DNA from: Domibacillus enclensis
GTDB lineage: Bacteria > Bacillota > Bacilli > Bacillales > Domibacillaceae
NCBI RefSeq assembly: GCF_900156125.1
Contig: NZ_FTLX01000007.1
Coordinates: 167,323 to 231,322, forward strand
Direction: 5' to 3'
DNA: 64,000 nucleotides
Shown: one piece after another, positions 56,589 to 64,000 of the stretch
How the letters are laid out: every line of letters starts with the position of its first letter
Numbering within the stretch: the stretch's first letter is position 1
Position numbers and translations under genes: made by a program
The notes under the pieces: generated by a model
The model's input: the letters and a program-made list of their open reading frames with translations, nothing else
Databases searched by the model: none
Told to the model about the DNA's origin: nothing

Positions 56589-56667
56589 AACTGTTTCCTC
56601 CTGAGTAGAGGCGTCGGCAAACAAGCGCCGGCTGGGGCACAATGCCTGCCGCGCTCCTCGTTTTTTA

Positions 56668-56828
56668 GTTTAAGCACATGTCCGCTCCCTTTGTGCAAGA
56701 GGTTGCCCCCCTGTTTTAAGGATGAACGTAACAGCTGTGTGCCTGCAGCCGGGAGGTATCCGCCGAATCATCGATAAACCTCCTCCTCGTCAACTGAGCG
56801 CATGGTCGTCCCGCTCAGTCCTGGCGCT
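56668..56828 (-). ncRNA. glmS ribozyme/riboswitch
   Basis: Read on the minus strand it shows the ribozyme elements in order: AGCGCCAGGACTGAGC (cut site between A56828 and G56827), the hairpin arm, GTTGACGAGGAGGAGGTTTA, TCGATGATTCGGCGGATAC, and CTCCCGGCTG. These closely match the Bacillus glmS ribozyme. It self-cleaves when glucosamine-6-phosphate binds, lowering glmS expression. The 3' boundary is approximate. Confidence 0.95.
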
Positions 56829-56925
56829 TTTGGTTGAAATCCTTGCCTGCTCTTTCGCTCCTTTCTATGTACAGATAAAAACACGATAATCATACCGTGT
56901 TCTATCTGTTTCGTCAATCAAAAAC

Positions 56926-58116
56926 TCATTTCCGCTGTCCCAAAAACAGGAAAACAAGGAGTGCTGCTGCCAAACACAAAACACCGGTCAGCATAAAAAC
57001 AGCGCCAAGACTCCATTGATCGGCAATCACACCTGCTCCGAGCGGTCCGAGAAAAATACCCAGGGCATAAAACGACTGAAAAAACCCCATCGCTGACATT
57101 TTAAACGCAGGCGGACTGACAAGCACCACTTCGCTGAGCAAAATCGGAAAAATAAAGCCCAATGCCAGACCAATAAAGAAGTGCACACCACTAAGAGATG
57201 CAAGTGAACCGGCAAACGGAACGGCGATAAGGAAAAAAGCGGTGACAATAAAGCAAACAGCCAGCACCCGCTTGTTGAAGCGCGGATCAAGCCGGTAAAA
57301 AACAAGGCTGAGCGAAGCTGCCGCATGCGGAATAAAAAAAGCACACGTCAGCCAGATAAAGGACTGCTCTTCTACGCCAAGTGCCGTCGCATAAATCGGG
57401 CTAAACCCGAAAATCGTAATAAACAAAACAGCATGTGCCACTAGGGACAAAAACGTCAGCATTTTTAAATGAGGCATTTGCACCGTTTCTTTTATGTGAC
57501 GAAGGGCATTCGCCGGAGAAGACGTGACCTCTGTTCTCGCTTCTTGAATATTCCAGGCAAATATCGCCCCTAAAATGGACGCGGCGGCACCGACCCAAAA
57601 GGGGAATACCCAGCCGAACTGGTGAACGAGCCAGCCGCTGACCGCCATGCTGAGGAATTGTGTTGCCACCGTTACAAACTGCATAATGCCCATCGCGTTT
57701 GACGCACGTGCTGCACTGAAATAGTGAGAGTAAAGCACCGTAGCCATTACCCACATCGATGCCGTCACGCCTGCAAGAAGGCGCGCCGTCAGCACCATCA
57801 CAAACGAATCGAAATAAACGAGCATGAGGCTGCTGACAAGCGCAACGATAAAGCCGCCGACAAACAGCTGCTTACGAATTTTATGAAGAAAATCCGACAG
57901 CACGCCGAATGGAAAGCGCAGCAGAATCTGTGTAATGCCGTATGCACCGAGAATAATGCCAATCGCTGAAAAGCTGAACCCTTTTTCTTGAAGGTACACG
58001 CCAAAGACGGGCGCATAAATATAAATCGCAAACCAAAAACAAAACACCGCTGCCAGGAAAAACGCATGGTCTTTTCGCCCAATCACCGGCTGTGAACCCT
58101 CTTTTTGCATCTCCAT
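56926..58116 (-). CDS. MFS transporter, 12 membrane segments
   Basis: A 396-residue major-facilitator protein with the loop-2 motif RFPFGVLSDFLHKIRK, and the matching loop in the second half. It looks like the drug/sugar-efflux branch (similar to YfnC/YybF type), but the substrate is not clear. It sits between glmM and glmS on the same strand, where neighbours are usually adjacent, and has its own cre-like site upstream, so it is probably an insertion into the cell-wall gene pair under CcpA control. A second ATG at 58110 is possible. Confidence 0.85.
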   Translation of the reverse strand: MEMQKEGSQPVIGRKDHAFFLAAVFCFWFAIYIYAPVFGVYLQEKGFSFSAIGIILGAYGITQILLRFPFGVLSDFLHKIRKQLFVGGFIVALVSSLMLVYFDSFVMVLTARLLAGVTASMWVMATVLYSHYFSAARASNAMGIMQFVTVATQFLSMAVSGWLVHQFGWVFPFWVGAAASILGAIFAWNIQEARTEVTSSPANALRHIKETVQMPHLKMLTFLSLVAHAVLFITIFGFSPIYATALGVEEQSFIWLTCAFFIPHAAASLSLVFYRLDPRFNKRVLAVCFIVTAFFLIAVPFAGSLASLSGVHFFIGLALGFIFPILLSEVVLVSPPAFKMSAMGFFQSFYALGIFLGPLGAGVIADQWSLGAVFMLTGVLCLAAALLVFLFLGQRK

Positions 58117-58132
58117 CCTGCCTTTCCCACCA

Positions 58133-58147
58133 TGTAAAGCGCTTTCC
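58133..58147 (-). promoter_or_regulatory. cre-like site before the MFS gene
   Basis: TGTAAAGCGCTTTCC fits the CcpA consensus; it is 17 bp from the MFS start codon. Confidence 0.6.
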
Positions 58148-58196
58148 TTCTATTATTATGCAGTTCTCCGTACATTTCAACCCTTTGAGCAGAACC

Positions 58197-58226
58197 AAAA
58201 AAAGAGCCCAGCTGGACTCTTTTTTT
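58197..58226 (-). terminator. glmM terminator
   Basis: AGAGCCCAGCTGGACTCT is a near-perfect palindrome with flanking A and T runs, six bases beyond the glmM stop codon. Confidence 0.8.
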
Positions 58227-58231
58227 GAAGC

Positions 58232-59581
58232 TTATACGCGAAGACCCATTTCTTCTTCCACAATTTTCGCGATGCGGTCTGTATACGAACGGCACTGCTC
58301 TTCCGTTGCGGCTTCAACCATCACACGCACAAGCGGCTCTGTTCCGGATGGACGCACAAGCACACGGCCATTTCCAGCCATTTCTGCTTCCACCTGCTCA
58401 ATTTCCGCTTTTACCTTTTCATTATCTGTCACATGATGCTTATCTGTCACACGGACATTTACGAGCGTCTGCGGGAATTTTTTCATCTCAGCAGCAAGCT
58501 CAGACAGCGGCTTTTTCGTTGCTTTCATAATGTTTACAAGCTGCAGGCCGCTCAAAAGACCGTCACCTGTTGTATTGTAATCAAGGAAAATAATATGACC
58601 GGACTGCTCGCCGCCCAGGTTGTAGTTGTATTTCTTCATTGCTTCTACTACATATCTGTCCCCAACGGCCGTTTGTTCGCTTTGGATACCATGCTCTTCG
58701 ATGCCCTTGTAAAAGCCGAGATTGCTCATAACGGTTGACACAATGGTATCGTTATTCAACGTTCCCTGATCTTTCATAAAACGGGCACAGATGAACATAA
58801 TCTGATCACCGTCGACGATGTTCCCTTTTTCATCCACGGCAATGAGACGGTCGCCATCTCCATCAAAGGCAAGGCCGAGGTTTGCGCCTTTTTCCTTTAC
58901 AAACTGAGCCAGCTTTTCTGGATGTGTAGACCCTACACCCTCATTGATGTTTAACCCGTTTGGCGATGCACCCATTGTGGAAATATCCGCTTCAAGATCC
59001 GCAAACAAATGAGCAGCAAGAGAGGAGGTCGCACCGTGAGCACAATCTAGCGCCACATGAATGCCTTCGAAATCTTCATCAACCGACTGCTTCAAGAATT
59101 GAATGTATTTTTGCCCGCCTTCAAAATAATCATTTAAAGAACCCAGATCGGCTCCTGAAGGGCGTGGCAGTATGTCTTCCTGCTGGTCAAGCAACGCTTC
59201 AATTTCTGCTTCCTGTTGATCAGAAAGCTTAAAACCGTCTGAACCGAAAAACTTAATGCCGTTATCCTGAACCGGATTATGAGAAGCCGAAATCATGACG
59301 CCCGCCTGCGCATCCATTGCTTTTGTTAAATACGCAACCCCCGGCGTAGAAATCACGCCGAGGCGCATGACTTCTGCTCCAATAGAAAGAAGCCCTGCAA
59401 CTAGCGCTCCTTCAAGCATCGGTCCTGAAATACGGGTGTCCCGTCCAATTAATACCTTCGGACGTTCAGCGTCTTTCGTTAATACATAGCCACCGAACCG
59501 GCCAAGCTTAAATGCAAGTTCCGGTGTCAGCTCTGCATTCGCGACACCTCTGACACCATCTGTACCAAAATACTTACCCAT
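58232..59581 (-). CDS. glmM: Phosphoglucosamine mutase
   Basis: A 449-residue enzyme converting glucosamine-6-phosphate to glucosamine-1-phosphate. The phosphoserine loop is [18 protein letters not shown], the metal loop DGDGDRLI is at about 240, and C-terminal [14 protein letters not shown] binds phosphate. It starts [12 protein letters not shown]. It follows cdaR by 35 bp in the cdaA-cdaR-glmM arrangement typical of Bacillaceae, where CdaR modulates CdaA, and GlmM is known to inhibit CdaA. Confidence 0.98.
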   Translation of the reverse strand: MGKYFGTDGVRGVANAELTPELAFKLGRFGGYVLTKDAERPKVLIGRDTRISGPMLEGALVAGLLSIGAEVMRLGVISTPGVAYLTKAMDAQAGVMISASHNPVQDNGIKFFGSDGFKLSDQQEAEIEALLDQQEDILPRPSGADLGSLNDYFEGGQKYIQFLKQSVDEDFEGIHVALDCAHGATSSLAAHLFADLEADISTMGASPNGLNINEGVGSTHPEKLAQFVKEKGANLGLAFDGDGDRLIAVDEKGNIVDGDQIMFICARFMKDQGTLNNDTIVSTVMSNLGFYKGIEEHGIQSEQTAVGDRYVVEAMKKYNYNLGGEQSGHIIFLDYNTTGDGLLSGLQLVNIMKATKKPLSELAAEMKKFPQTLVNVRVTDKHHVTDNEKVKAEIEQVEAEMAGNGRVLVRPSGTEPLVRVMVEAATEEQCRSYTDRIAKIVEEEMGLRV

Positions 59582-59616
59582 CTATTGTTTTCTCTCCTTT
59601 TATTCAAACGGCCTTT

Positions 59617-60579
59617 TTATGATTCATCCGTTGATTTTTCCACTGTTACCTTCACCTTTACTTCTTGCGGTGATGAAAAATTAAATTGCTCTCCGAGATT
59701 AACCGGTACCGTCAGTGTTGTATCCTTTGTTACGCCGCTTACATCTACCGGAAGAGAAAGTTCTTCCAGCTCCTCAAGAGCCGATTCTTTTCCATAAATG
59801 GTGATCTCATCGACATCCGGCTCCAGCGAGGTAATCGTCACATCATCTGCTGGTGTTCCTTTTGAGACAGCTTTAAGCGGTACTTTTTTGCTTGGATTTT
59901 TAACCGAAATCGATACTTGAACTGTCGCCGGCTCCACTTTGACATCCAGCTTATTCAAGTTTCCATCCAGCACTTGAACAGCGGCCGTCGCAGTTGTTTC
60001 TTCGTTGATCTCATCTTCGCTTGTCAGCGCAGTCCGGACAAACGCAATTTTCTCAATGTCAGATTCTGATCCGGTTACTTTTACTTCACGCGGCGCCACG
60101 GTGACATTCTCCACTTGAAACCCTTCAGCAAGAGCAGAATCATTAAACTCAGGCGTCACCGTTTTGGTCGTTGTGACTTTTTCCTCAATATTTACATCGA
60201 CGGAAGCCGGCAGAATGGAAACGTCCAGCTTTTCAGAGAAGTTATTGTGTTTGATCGCCACACGGTGCTCGCCGATTTCATAATCTGTTAAATCAAGGGC
60301 CAGTTCAAAGTCACGCAGCCGCTTTGTGGACTCGATAATGCTTTTAGGACCGGACAGTTCAACCCGTACCTGCTCCGGAACCCCGGATACATATAAATTT
60401 TCTGTATCATAATAGGTCTTTAACGGTACATTCGTCAATACCTCTGTTGTATCAAGTGCAGAATCTCCCGCCTGCTGGACAGCTTCAAAGTCACCAAAAT
60501 TCACCGTCATATAAAGTAAAAAGGCCAATAGAAATGCGACAATCCGTACGAACCATTTGCTTTCTACAAAACTATCCAT
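59617..60579 (-). CDS. cdaR: CdaA regulator (YbbR)
   Basis: A 320-residue protein with one N-terminal membrane helix (VRIVAFLLAFLLYMTVNFG) and four tandem YbbR domains outside the cell, with repeated strands such as VKVEPATVQVSISVK. It regulates the diadenylate cyclase. The ATG at 60579 overlaps the cdaA stop by 8 bp (ATGGATAG), the usual coupling; an upstream start inside cdaA adds 17 residues and is less likely. Confidence 0.95.
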   Translation of the reverse strand: MDSFVESKWFVRIVAFLLAFLLYMTVNFGDFEAVQQAGDSALDTTEVLTNVPLKTYYDTENLYVSGVPEQVRVELSGPKSIIESTKRLRDFELALDLTDYEIGEHRVAIKHNNFSEKLDVSILPASVDVNIEEKVTTTKTVTPEFNDSALAEGFQVENVTVAPREVKVTGSESDIEKIAFVRTALTSEDEINEETTATAAVQVLDGNLNKLDVKVEPATVQVSISVKNPSKKVPLKAVSKGTPADDVTITSLEPDVDEITIYGKESALEELEELSLPVDVSGVTKDTTLTVPVNLGEQFNFSSPQEVKVKVTVEKSTDES

Positions 60580-61411
60580 TGTTTCTGCGCCCCTTCCACG
60601 TCCAGCGATTTGGAGATTCATTTTTAACAAGGCCGGTTAACAATTGATGCTCTAAAATGTCTTGAAATTCTTCTTCCGTTAAATCACGGTACAGATCACC
60701 ATTTCGCGTGACGGAAATAGCGCCTGTTTCTTCCGAGACGATAATCGTCAAGCTGTCGGTTACTTCACTAATGCCAAGGGCCGCCCGGTGACGTGTACCG
60801 AGCTCCTTTGAGATAAACGGGTTTTCTGACAACGGCAAGTAACAGGCTGCCGCCGCAATCTGATCTTTTTGAATAATGACCGCTCCATCATGCAGCGGAG
60901 TATTCGGAATAAAAATATTAATGAGCAATTCTGATGTGATAACGGAATGCATCGGAATACCGGTTTCGATGTAATCATTCATGCCCGTTTCCTTTTCAAT
61001 GGAAATCAGGGCACCGATGCGCCGCTTGCCCATATACCGGACGGATTTAACTAGTGCATCGATAATCTTCCGCTGCTCTTCATCTTCTTGAATCGCACTG
61101 CGGGAGAAAATCCGCCCGCGCCCTAGCTGCTCAAGCGCGCGCCGAACCTCTGGCTGAAAGATGATGATGACCGCCAGGAAGCCCCATGTGAGCGCCTGCT
61201 GCATAATCCAGCTTAATGTGTCCAGACCGGCAAAACCAGCCACCGTTCGAATAATGACGATAACAAAAATCCCTTTTAATAACTGGACTGCTTTTGTCCC
61301 TCTGATGACCATTAATAATTTGTACACAACGTACCAAACGAGCAATATATCAATCGCATTCGATAAATAATCAATAAACGTATAATCTTGAAAATAAGTC
61401 GTAAACGGCAT
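60572..61411 (-). CDS. cdaA: Diadenylate cyclase (c-di-AMP synthase)
   Basis: A 279-residue enzyme: three membrane helices (residues about 10-80), then the DisA_N catalytic domain with PLHDGAVII (DGA motif) and LGTRHRAALGISE (RHR motif). It makes c-di-AMP from ATP, controlling potassium, osmolytes and cell wall. First gene of the cdaA-cdaR-glmM run; an extended -10 TGTTATAAT box lies 65 bp upstream. Confidence 0.97.
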   Translation of the reverse strand: MPFTTYFQDYTFIDYLSNAIDILLVWYVVYKLLMVIRGTKAVQLLKGIFVIVIIRTVAGFAGLDTLSWIMQQALTWGFLAVIIIFQPEVRRALEQLGRGRIFSRSAIQEDEEQRKIIDALVKSVRYMGKRRIGALISIEKETGMNDYIETGIPMHSVITSELLINIFIPNTPLHDGAVIIQKDQIAAAACYLPLSENPFISKELGTRHRAALGISEVTDSLTIIVSEETGAISVTRNGDLYRDLTEEEFQDILEHQLLTGLVKNESPNRWTWKGRRNNG

Positions 61412-61475
61412 ACTAGATCCTCCAGGTTGGAATTACGGAGCCGTGAAGAAAATCACTTTCTTCCTTAACCTGTCC

Positions 61476-61484
61476 ATTATAACA
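61476..61484 (-). promoter_or_regulatory. Extended -10 box of the cdaA promoter
   Basis: TGTTATAAT on the minus strand (TG-n-TATAAT), in the 110-bp gap between rsiW and cdaA. No good -35 is visible, and a short inverted repeat (61496-61524) overlaps the rsiW stop and could be a weak rsiW terminator. Confidence 0.55.
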
Positions 61485-61522
61485 TACAACCTAATAAGAA
61501 GCAGACGATACTCGCCTGCTTC

Positions 61523-62119
61523 TTATCGGAATAATGACTTCATTTCATACCAGATCCGTCCAAATAACTGGTCAATTTCCTCAATTTCGCCTGTTACATT
61601 TCCCGCAGACGCCATATACCGTTCTCCGTTAATGACCGTGACATTTCCATCAACAGATCCCTCAATTCGGATATCTCCGTTTTTCACGACAATGTCTTCT
61701 TCAATAATAGCACCAGCCGGGACAATAACCGTTTCATTTTCCACCTTTAATTCACTGTTTTTCGTGAAAGCAAAATGTTCATCCTCCTGGGTGAATAAAG
61801 AAGCAAATCCGCCGCTCATAAGGATCAGAAATAATGCAGCTGCGGTAAGAAACGGATGATGGCGAAACCACCGTTCAATGCCGACCTTTTTTCCTTCCCT
61901 TGGAAGCAGCGCCATTACTCTCGATGTAAACCCTGCTGGTGCTTCAATATGAGAAGCGCTTTGCACAAGCGCGATTGTTTTTTCCAACTCCGTAAAATGC
62001 TGTTTACAATCTGCACACGTTTCTATATGAAATTTAAGCTCTTGCTTTTTTTCCTCTTGAATATCCCCATCCAGATATTCATGCATAGAATGAACAATCT
62101 GTTTTGAACAAGATGTCAT
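61523..62119 (-). CDS. rsiW: Anti-sigma-W factor
   Basis: A 198-residue membrane anti-sigma factor. The cytosolic zinc motif is HIETCADCKQ (His-x3-Cys-x2-Cys) near residue 30, a single helix is at about 85-105 (PFLTAAALFLILMSGGFASL), and the extracellular part is C-terminal (INGERYMASAGNVTGEIEEI). It holds sigma-W until proteases cut it under envelope stress. 18 bp after sigW. Confidence 0.95.
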   Translation of the reverse strand: MTSCSKQIVHSMHEYLDGDIQEEKKQELKFHIETCADCKQHFTELEKTIALVQSASHIEAPAGFTSRVMALLPREGKKVGIERWFRHHPFLTAAALFLILMSGGFASLFTQEDEHFAFTKNSELKVENETVIVPAGAIIEEDIVVKNGDIRIEGSVDGNVTVINGERYMASAGNVTGEIEEIDQLFGRIWYEMKSLFR

Positions 62120-62137
62120 CGTTCACCGCACCCTTTC

Positions 62138-62701
62138 TCACAAATGCCGCAAATGCTTTCGCAGTGCTTCACGTCCCCGATGAACACGTGTTTTCACCGT
62201 ACCAAGGGGCAGTTCTAATATATCTGCTATTTCCTGCAGCGGCAATTCTTCAATATATTTCAACACAATGACCGCACGATACTTATCAGGAAGCAGTAAA
62301 ATCGCCTCATGAATCGACGCTTGCACCTCCAGGCTTTCCACTTCATCTTCAGGAAGCTGATCTCCAGAAGCCAGGTGAGCATACATATTCAGGCCATCCG
62401 TACCGGCAATTTCTGCATCCAGATGATAATCCGGCTTTTTTTTGCGAATTTTATCGATGCATAAATTGGTCGCGATCCGGTAAAGCCAGGTCGAGAACTT
62501 TTTGTCCTGATTGTACGTATGAATATTTAAAAAGGCCTTTAAAAAGGTTTCCTGAGCCGCGTCCTCCGCCTCGTAACGATCCCAGAGCATTCGAAAACAG
62601 ATTTGGTACACTTTGTCCTTATAAAGCTCGACAATTTCTCCAAACGCATTTTGATCTCCTTTTATTACTTGTTTAATTCGTCTCTGAACAATTAAATCCA
62701 T
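62138..62701 (-). CDS. sigW: ECF sigma factor sigma-W
   Basis: A 187-residue group-4 sigma factor: region 2 (YKDKVYQICFRMLWDRYEAE, FSTWLYRIATNLCID) and region 4 (LPLQEIADILELPLGTVKTR). It directs antimicrobial-peptide and envelope-stress genes. It lies before rsiW, and a promoter of its own type is upstream, so it is autoregulated. Confidence 0.97.
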   Translation of the reverse strand: MDLIVQRRIKQVIKGDQNAFGEIVELYKDKVYQICFRMLWDRYEAEDAAQETFLKAFLNIHTYNQDKKFSTWLYRIATNLCIDKIRKKKPDYHLDAEIAGTDGLNMYAHLASGDQLPEDEVESLEVQASIHEAILLLPDKYRAVIVLKYIEELPLQEIADILELPLGTVKTRVHRGREALRKHLRHL

Positions 62702-62734
62702 TTTTTCTCCCTCCGCCCTCGCGGTATGTATTAA

Positions 62735-62761
62735 TACGGATGCAGGTACATAAAAGTTTCA
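62735..62761 (-). promoter_or_regulatory. Sigma-W-type autoregulatory promoter
   Basis: TGAAAC (62761-62756) and CGTA (62738-62735) are 17 bp apart; the sigma-W consensus is TGAAAC-N16/17-CGTA. It lies 34 bp before sigW. Confidence 0.8.
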
Positions 62762-62855
62762 AAAAAAGATGAAAATTTTTGATATAATAGTTTACATTAA
62801 TTTCAAAAGAGGTATTATTATGTATATATTCTATGGTGAATGGGGGGTCTCATCC

Positions 62856-63005
62856 TTGCAGTTAATTCAGCTTTCTACAACGATTGAACAGTATCGCTCA
62901 GAAATGGTCTCCCAGGCAATGCAAACATCATTTAATGACAAAAAAGTAATTGAACTCAGCCAAAAGCTTGACCGGCTTTTAAATGAACTTTCAGCCCATA
63001 AATAA
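62856..63005 (+). CDS. Spo0E-like aspartyl-phosphate phosphatase
   Basis: A 49-residue two-helix protein, with the family motif L-S-Q-K-L-D in ELSQKLDRLLNEL. Such proteins dephosphorylate Spo0A~P and slow sporulation. The TTG at 62856 has a G-rich ribosome site 8 bases upstream; an ATG at 62821 would add 12 residues without homology. It is the only plus-strand gene in the last 8 kb. Confidence 0.8.
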   Translation: MQLIQLSTTIEQYRSEMVSQAMQTSFNDKKVIELSQKLDRLLNELSAHK

Positions 63006-63090
63006 AGCAGCTCTTTATAAAACGAAAATGTTTCCATTTTATTTCTAATTATACCAGTTTTATTGTCGAATAACGAAAAAAACCATAAAA

Positions 63091-63128
63091 AAAAGGCTTT
63101 TCATGTCGAATGACGTGAAAAGCCTTTT
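63091..63128 (-). terminator. Terminator of the rRNA/tRNA operon
   Basis: AAAAGGCTTTTCA and TGAAAAGCCTTTT arms with further inner pairing (TGTCG/GACG), and a T run on the minus strand; it lies just after the tRNA-Lys gene. Confidence 0.8.
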
Positions 63129-63135
63129 CGTATGA

Positions 63136-63208
63136 TGAGCCATGAAGGACTCGAACCTTCGACCCTCTGATTAAAAGTCAGATGCTCTACCAACTGAGCT
63201 AATGGCTC
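63136..63208 (-). tRNA. tRNA-Lys (UUU)
   Basis: The 73-nt cloverleaf starts GAGCCATTAGCTCAGTTGG; anticodon loop CTTTTAA gives TTT. No encoded CCA. Confidence 0.95.
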
Positions 63209-63215
63209 GAAAAAA

Positions 63216-63290
63216 TGGCTGGGCTAGAAGGATTCGAACCTTCGCGTGACGGAGTCAAAGTCCGTTGCCTTACCGCTTGGCTATAGCCCA
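63216..63290 (-). tRNA. tRNA-Gln (UUG)
   Basis: The 72-nt body starts TGGGCTATAGCCAAGCGG; anticodon loop CTTTGAC gives TTG. CCA is encoded (63216-63218). Confidence 0.95.
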
Positions 63291-63359
63291 TTGAAGTTGT
63301 ATGTAGTATACCCTATAAATAAGAAAAAGAACATATTTTGAGATGTTCCTTTAGGAAAA

Positions 63360-63443
63360 TGGTGGAGGGGGGCAGATTCGAACTGCCGAACCCGAAGGAG
63401 CGGATTTACAGTCCGCCGCGTTTAGCCACTTCGCTACCCCTCC
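63360..63443 (-). tRNA. tRNA-Tyr (GUA)
   Basis: The body starts GGAGGGGTAGCGAAGTGG with a long variable arm; anticodon loop CTGTAAA gives GTA. CCA is encoded (63360-63362). Confidence 0.95.
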
Positions 63444-63460
63444 GCTATTTAATTGAAAAG

Positions 63461-63536
<76 letters not shown>

Positions 63537-63546
63537 GCAAAAGAAA

Positions 63547-63622
63547 TGGTGGAGGATGACGGGATCGAACCGCCGACCCTCTGCTTGTAAGGCAGATGCT
63601 CTCCCAGCTGAGCTAATCCTCC
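63547..63622 (-). tRNA. tRNA-Val (UAC)
   Basis: The 73-nt body starts GGAGGATTAGCTCAGCTGG; anticodon loop CTTACAA gives TAC. CCA is encoded. Confidence 0.95.
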
Positions 63623-63628
63623 ATATGA

Positions 63629-63700
63629 TGACCCCTACGGGATTCGAACCCGTGTTACCGCCGTGAAAGGGCGGTGTCTTAACCGCTTGACCAAGGGGCC
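63629..63700 (-). tRNA. tRNA-Glu (UUC)
   Basis: The 72-nt body starts GGCCCCTTGGTCAAGCGG; anticodon loop CTTTCAC gives TTC. No encoded CCA. Confidence 0.95.
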
Positions 63701-63735
63701 AGTATAAAATTTTCAGGCTTACGTGAAAAACAGTA

Positions 63736-63808
63736 AGCTTCCAACCGGGCTCGAACCGGTGACCTCTTCCTTACCATGGAAGCACTCTACCTGCTGAGCT
63801 ATGGAAGC
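63736..63808 (-). tRNA. tRNA-Thr (GGU)
   Basis: The 73-nt body starts GCTTCCATAGCTCAGCAGG; anticodon loop ATGGTAA gives GGT, so the array has two different Thr tRNAs. No encoded CCA. Confidence 0.9.
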
Positions 63809-63815
63809 AAAGCAA

Positions 63816-63890
63816 TGGCTCCGCAGGCAAGACTCGAACTTGCGACCGATCGGTTAACAGCCGATTGCTCTACCACTGAGCTACTGCGGA
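63816..63890 (-). tRNA. tRNA-Asn (GUU)
   Basis: The body starts TCCGCAGTAGCTCAGTGG; anticodon loop CTGTTAA gives GTT. CCA is encoded (63816-63818). First tRNA after the 5S gene. Confidence 0.95.
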
Positions 63891-63904
63891 ATGTTATGAA
63901 AATT

Positions 63905-64000
63905 TGCCAGGCGGCGTCCTGCTCTCACAGGGGGAGACCCCCAACTACCATCGGCGCTGAAGAGCTTAACTGCCGTGTTCGGGATGGGAACGGGTGTGAC
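63905..64000 (-). rRNA. 5S rRNA, 3' part (cut by window edge)
   Basis: On the minus strand the end reads GTCACACCCGTTCCCATCCC, GAACACGGCAGTTAAGCTC and finishes GCAGGACGCCGCCTGGCA, the 3' 96 nt of a Firmicute 5S rRNA. The 5' end and the rest of the rRNA operon lie beyond the window. Confidence 0.95.

Overview
The window is Firmicute, most likely Bacillaceae. The evidence is the sigW-rsiW-cdaA-cdaR-glmM-glmS block with a glmS ribozyme, Spo0E-type phosphatase, CcpA-type cre sites, PadR/MerR/YitT/YkvA-type genes, strong AGGAGG ribosome sites and a 5S-tRNA array. I cannot name the genus.

Layout. 1-10.2 kb holds small regulator/transporter units: a divergent TetR/SDR pair, four YdcZ-type small drug/metabolite transporters in two clusters, MerR-TipAS, SRPBCC, YitT, YkvA, PadR-DUF2812, AraC, ArsR and PPK2. 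10.2-16.5 kb has an amidohydrolase, a SemiSWEET and a beta-glucoside PTS/GH1 operon facing its GntR/UTRA regulator; a perfect palindrome fills the spacer of the PTS promoter. 16.5-17.5 kb is a MntA/HepT toxin-antitoxin pair bracketed by two identical 44-bp palindromic repeats. 17.5-31.6 kb is a glycan locus with an LplABC-type importer, YesMN-type two-component system, YesL-type membrane protein, and GH95, GH42 and GH31 enzymes. The enzyme set suits fucosylated, galactosylated, xylosylated oligosaccharides such as xyloglucan fragments (inference). 31.8-33.6 kb has two GNATs and a PhzF-like protein.

33,788-54,760 is an A+T-rich Tn7-like island in the attTn7 position 20 bp past the glmS stop codon. 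It has a CTTTT duplication on both sides, three TnsB-like motifs at the left and four at the right spaced exactly 20 bp. From the glmS side it carries a nucleotidyl-cyclase-like protein, tnsA, tnsB, tnsC, a small ORF, tnsD-1, a tnsD-2 split by an in-frame stop, then cargo: an MBL-fold protein, a 1,938-residue trypsin-like protease/STAND ATPase and an 87-residue protein, reminiscent of type I AVAST antiphage systems. A second Tn7-type left end at 37,366 shows that the island is layered. The outer 3.6 kb holds another left end, a decayed third tniQ/tnsD gene, a frameshifted ISL3 insertion sequence and an unidentified protein. This looks like two successive insertions at one attachment site, the older one decayed. 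The native glmS terminator now appears stranded 21 kb away, beyond the far end of the island.

54.8-64 kb is core genome: glmS with its ribozyme, an MFS gene with a cre site, glmM, cdaR, cdaA, rsiW and sigW (with an autoregulatory-type sigma-W promoter), a Spo0E-like gene, eight tRNA genes and the start of a 5S rRNA, all on the minus strand except the Spo0E-like gene.
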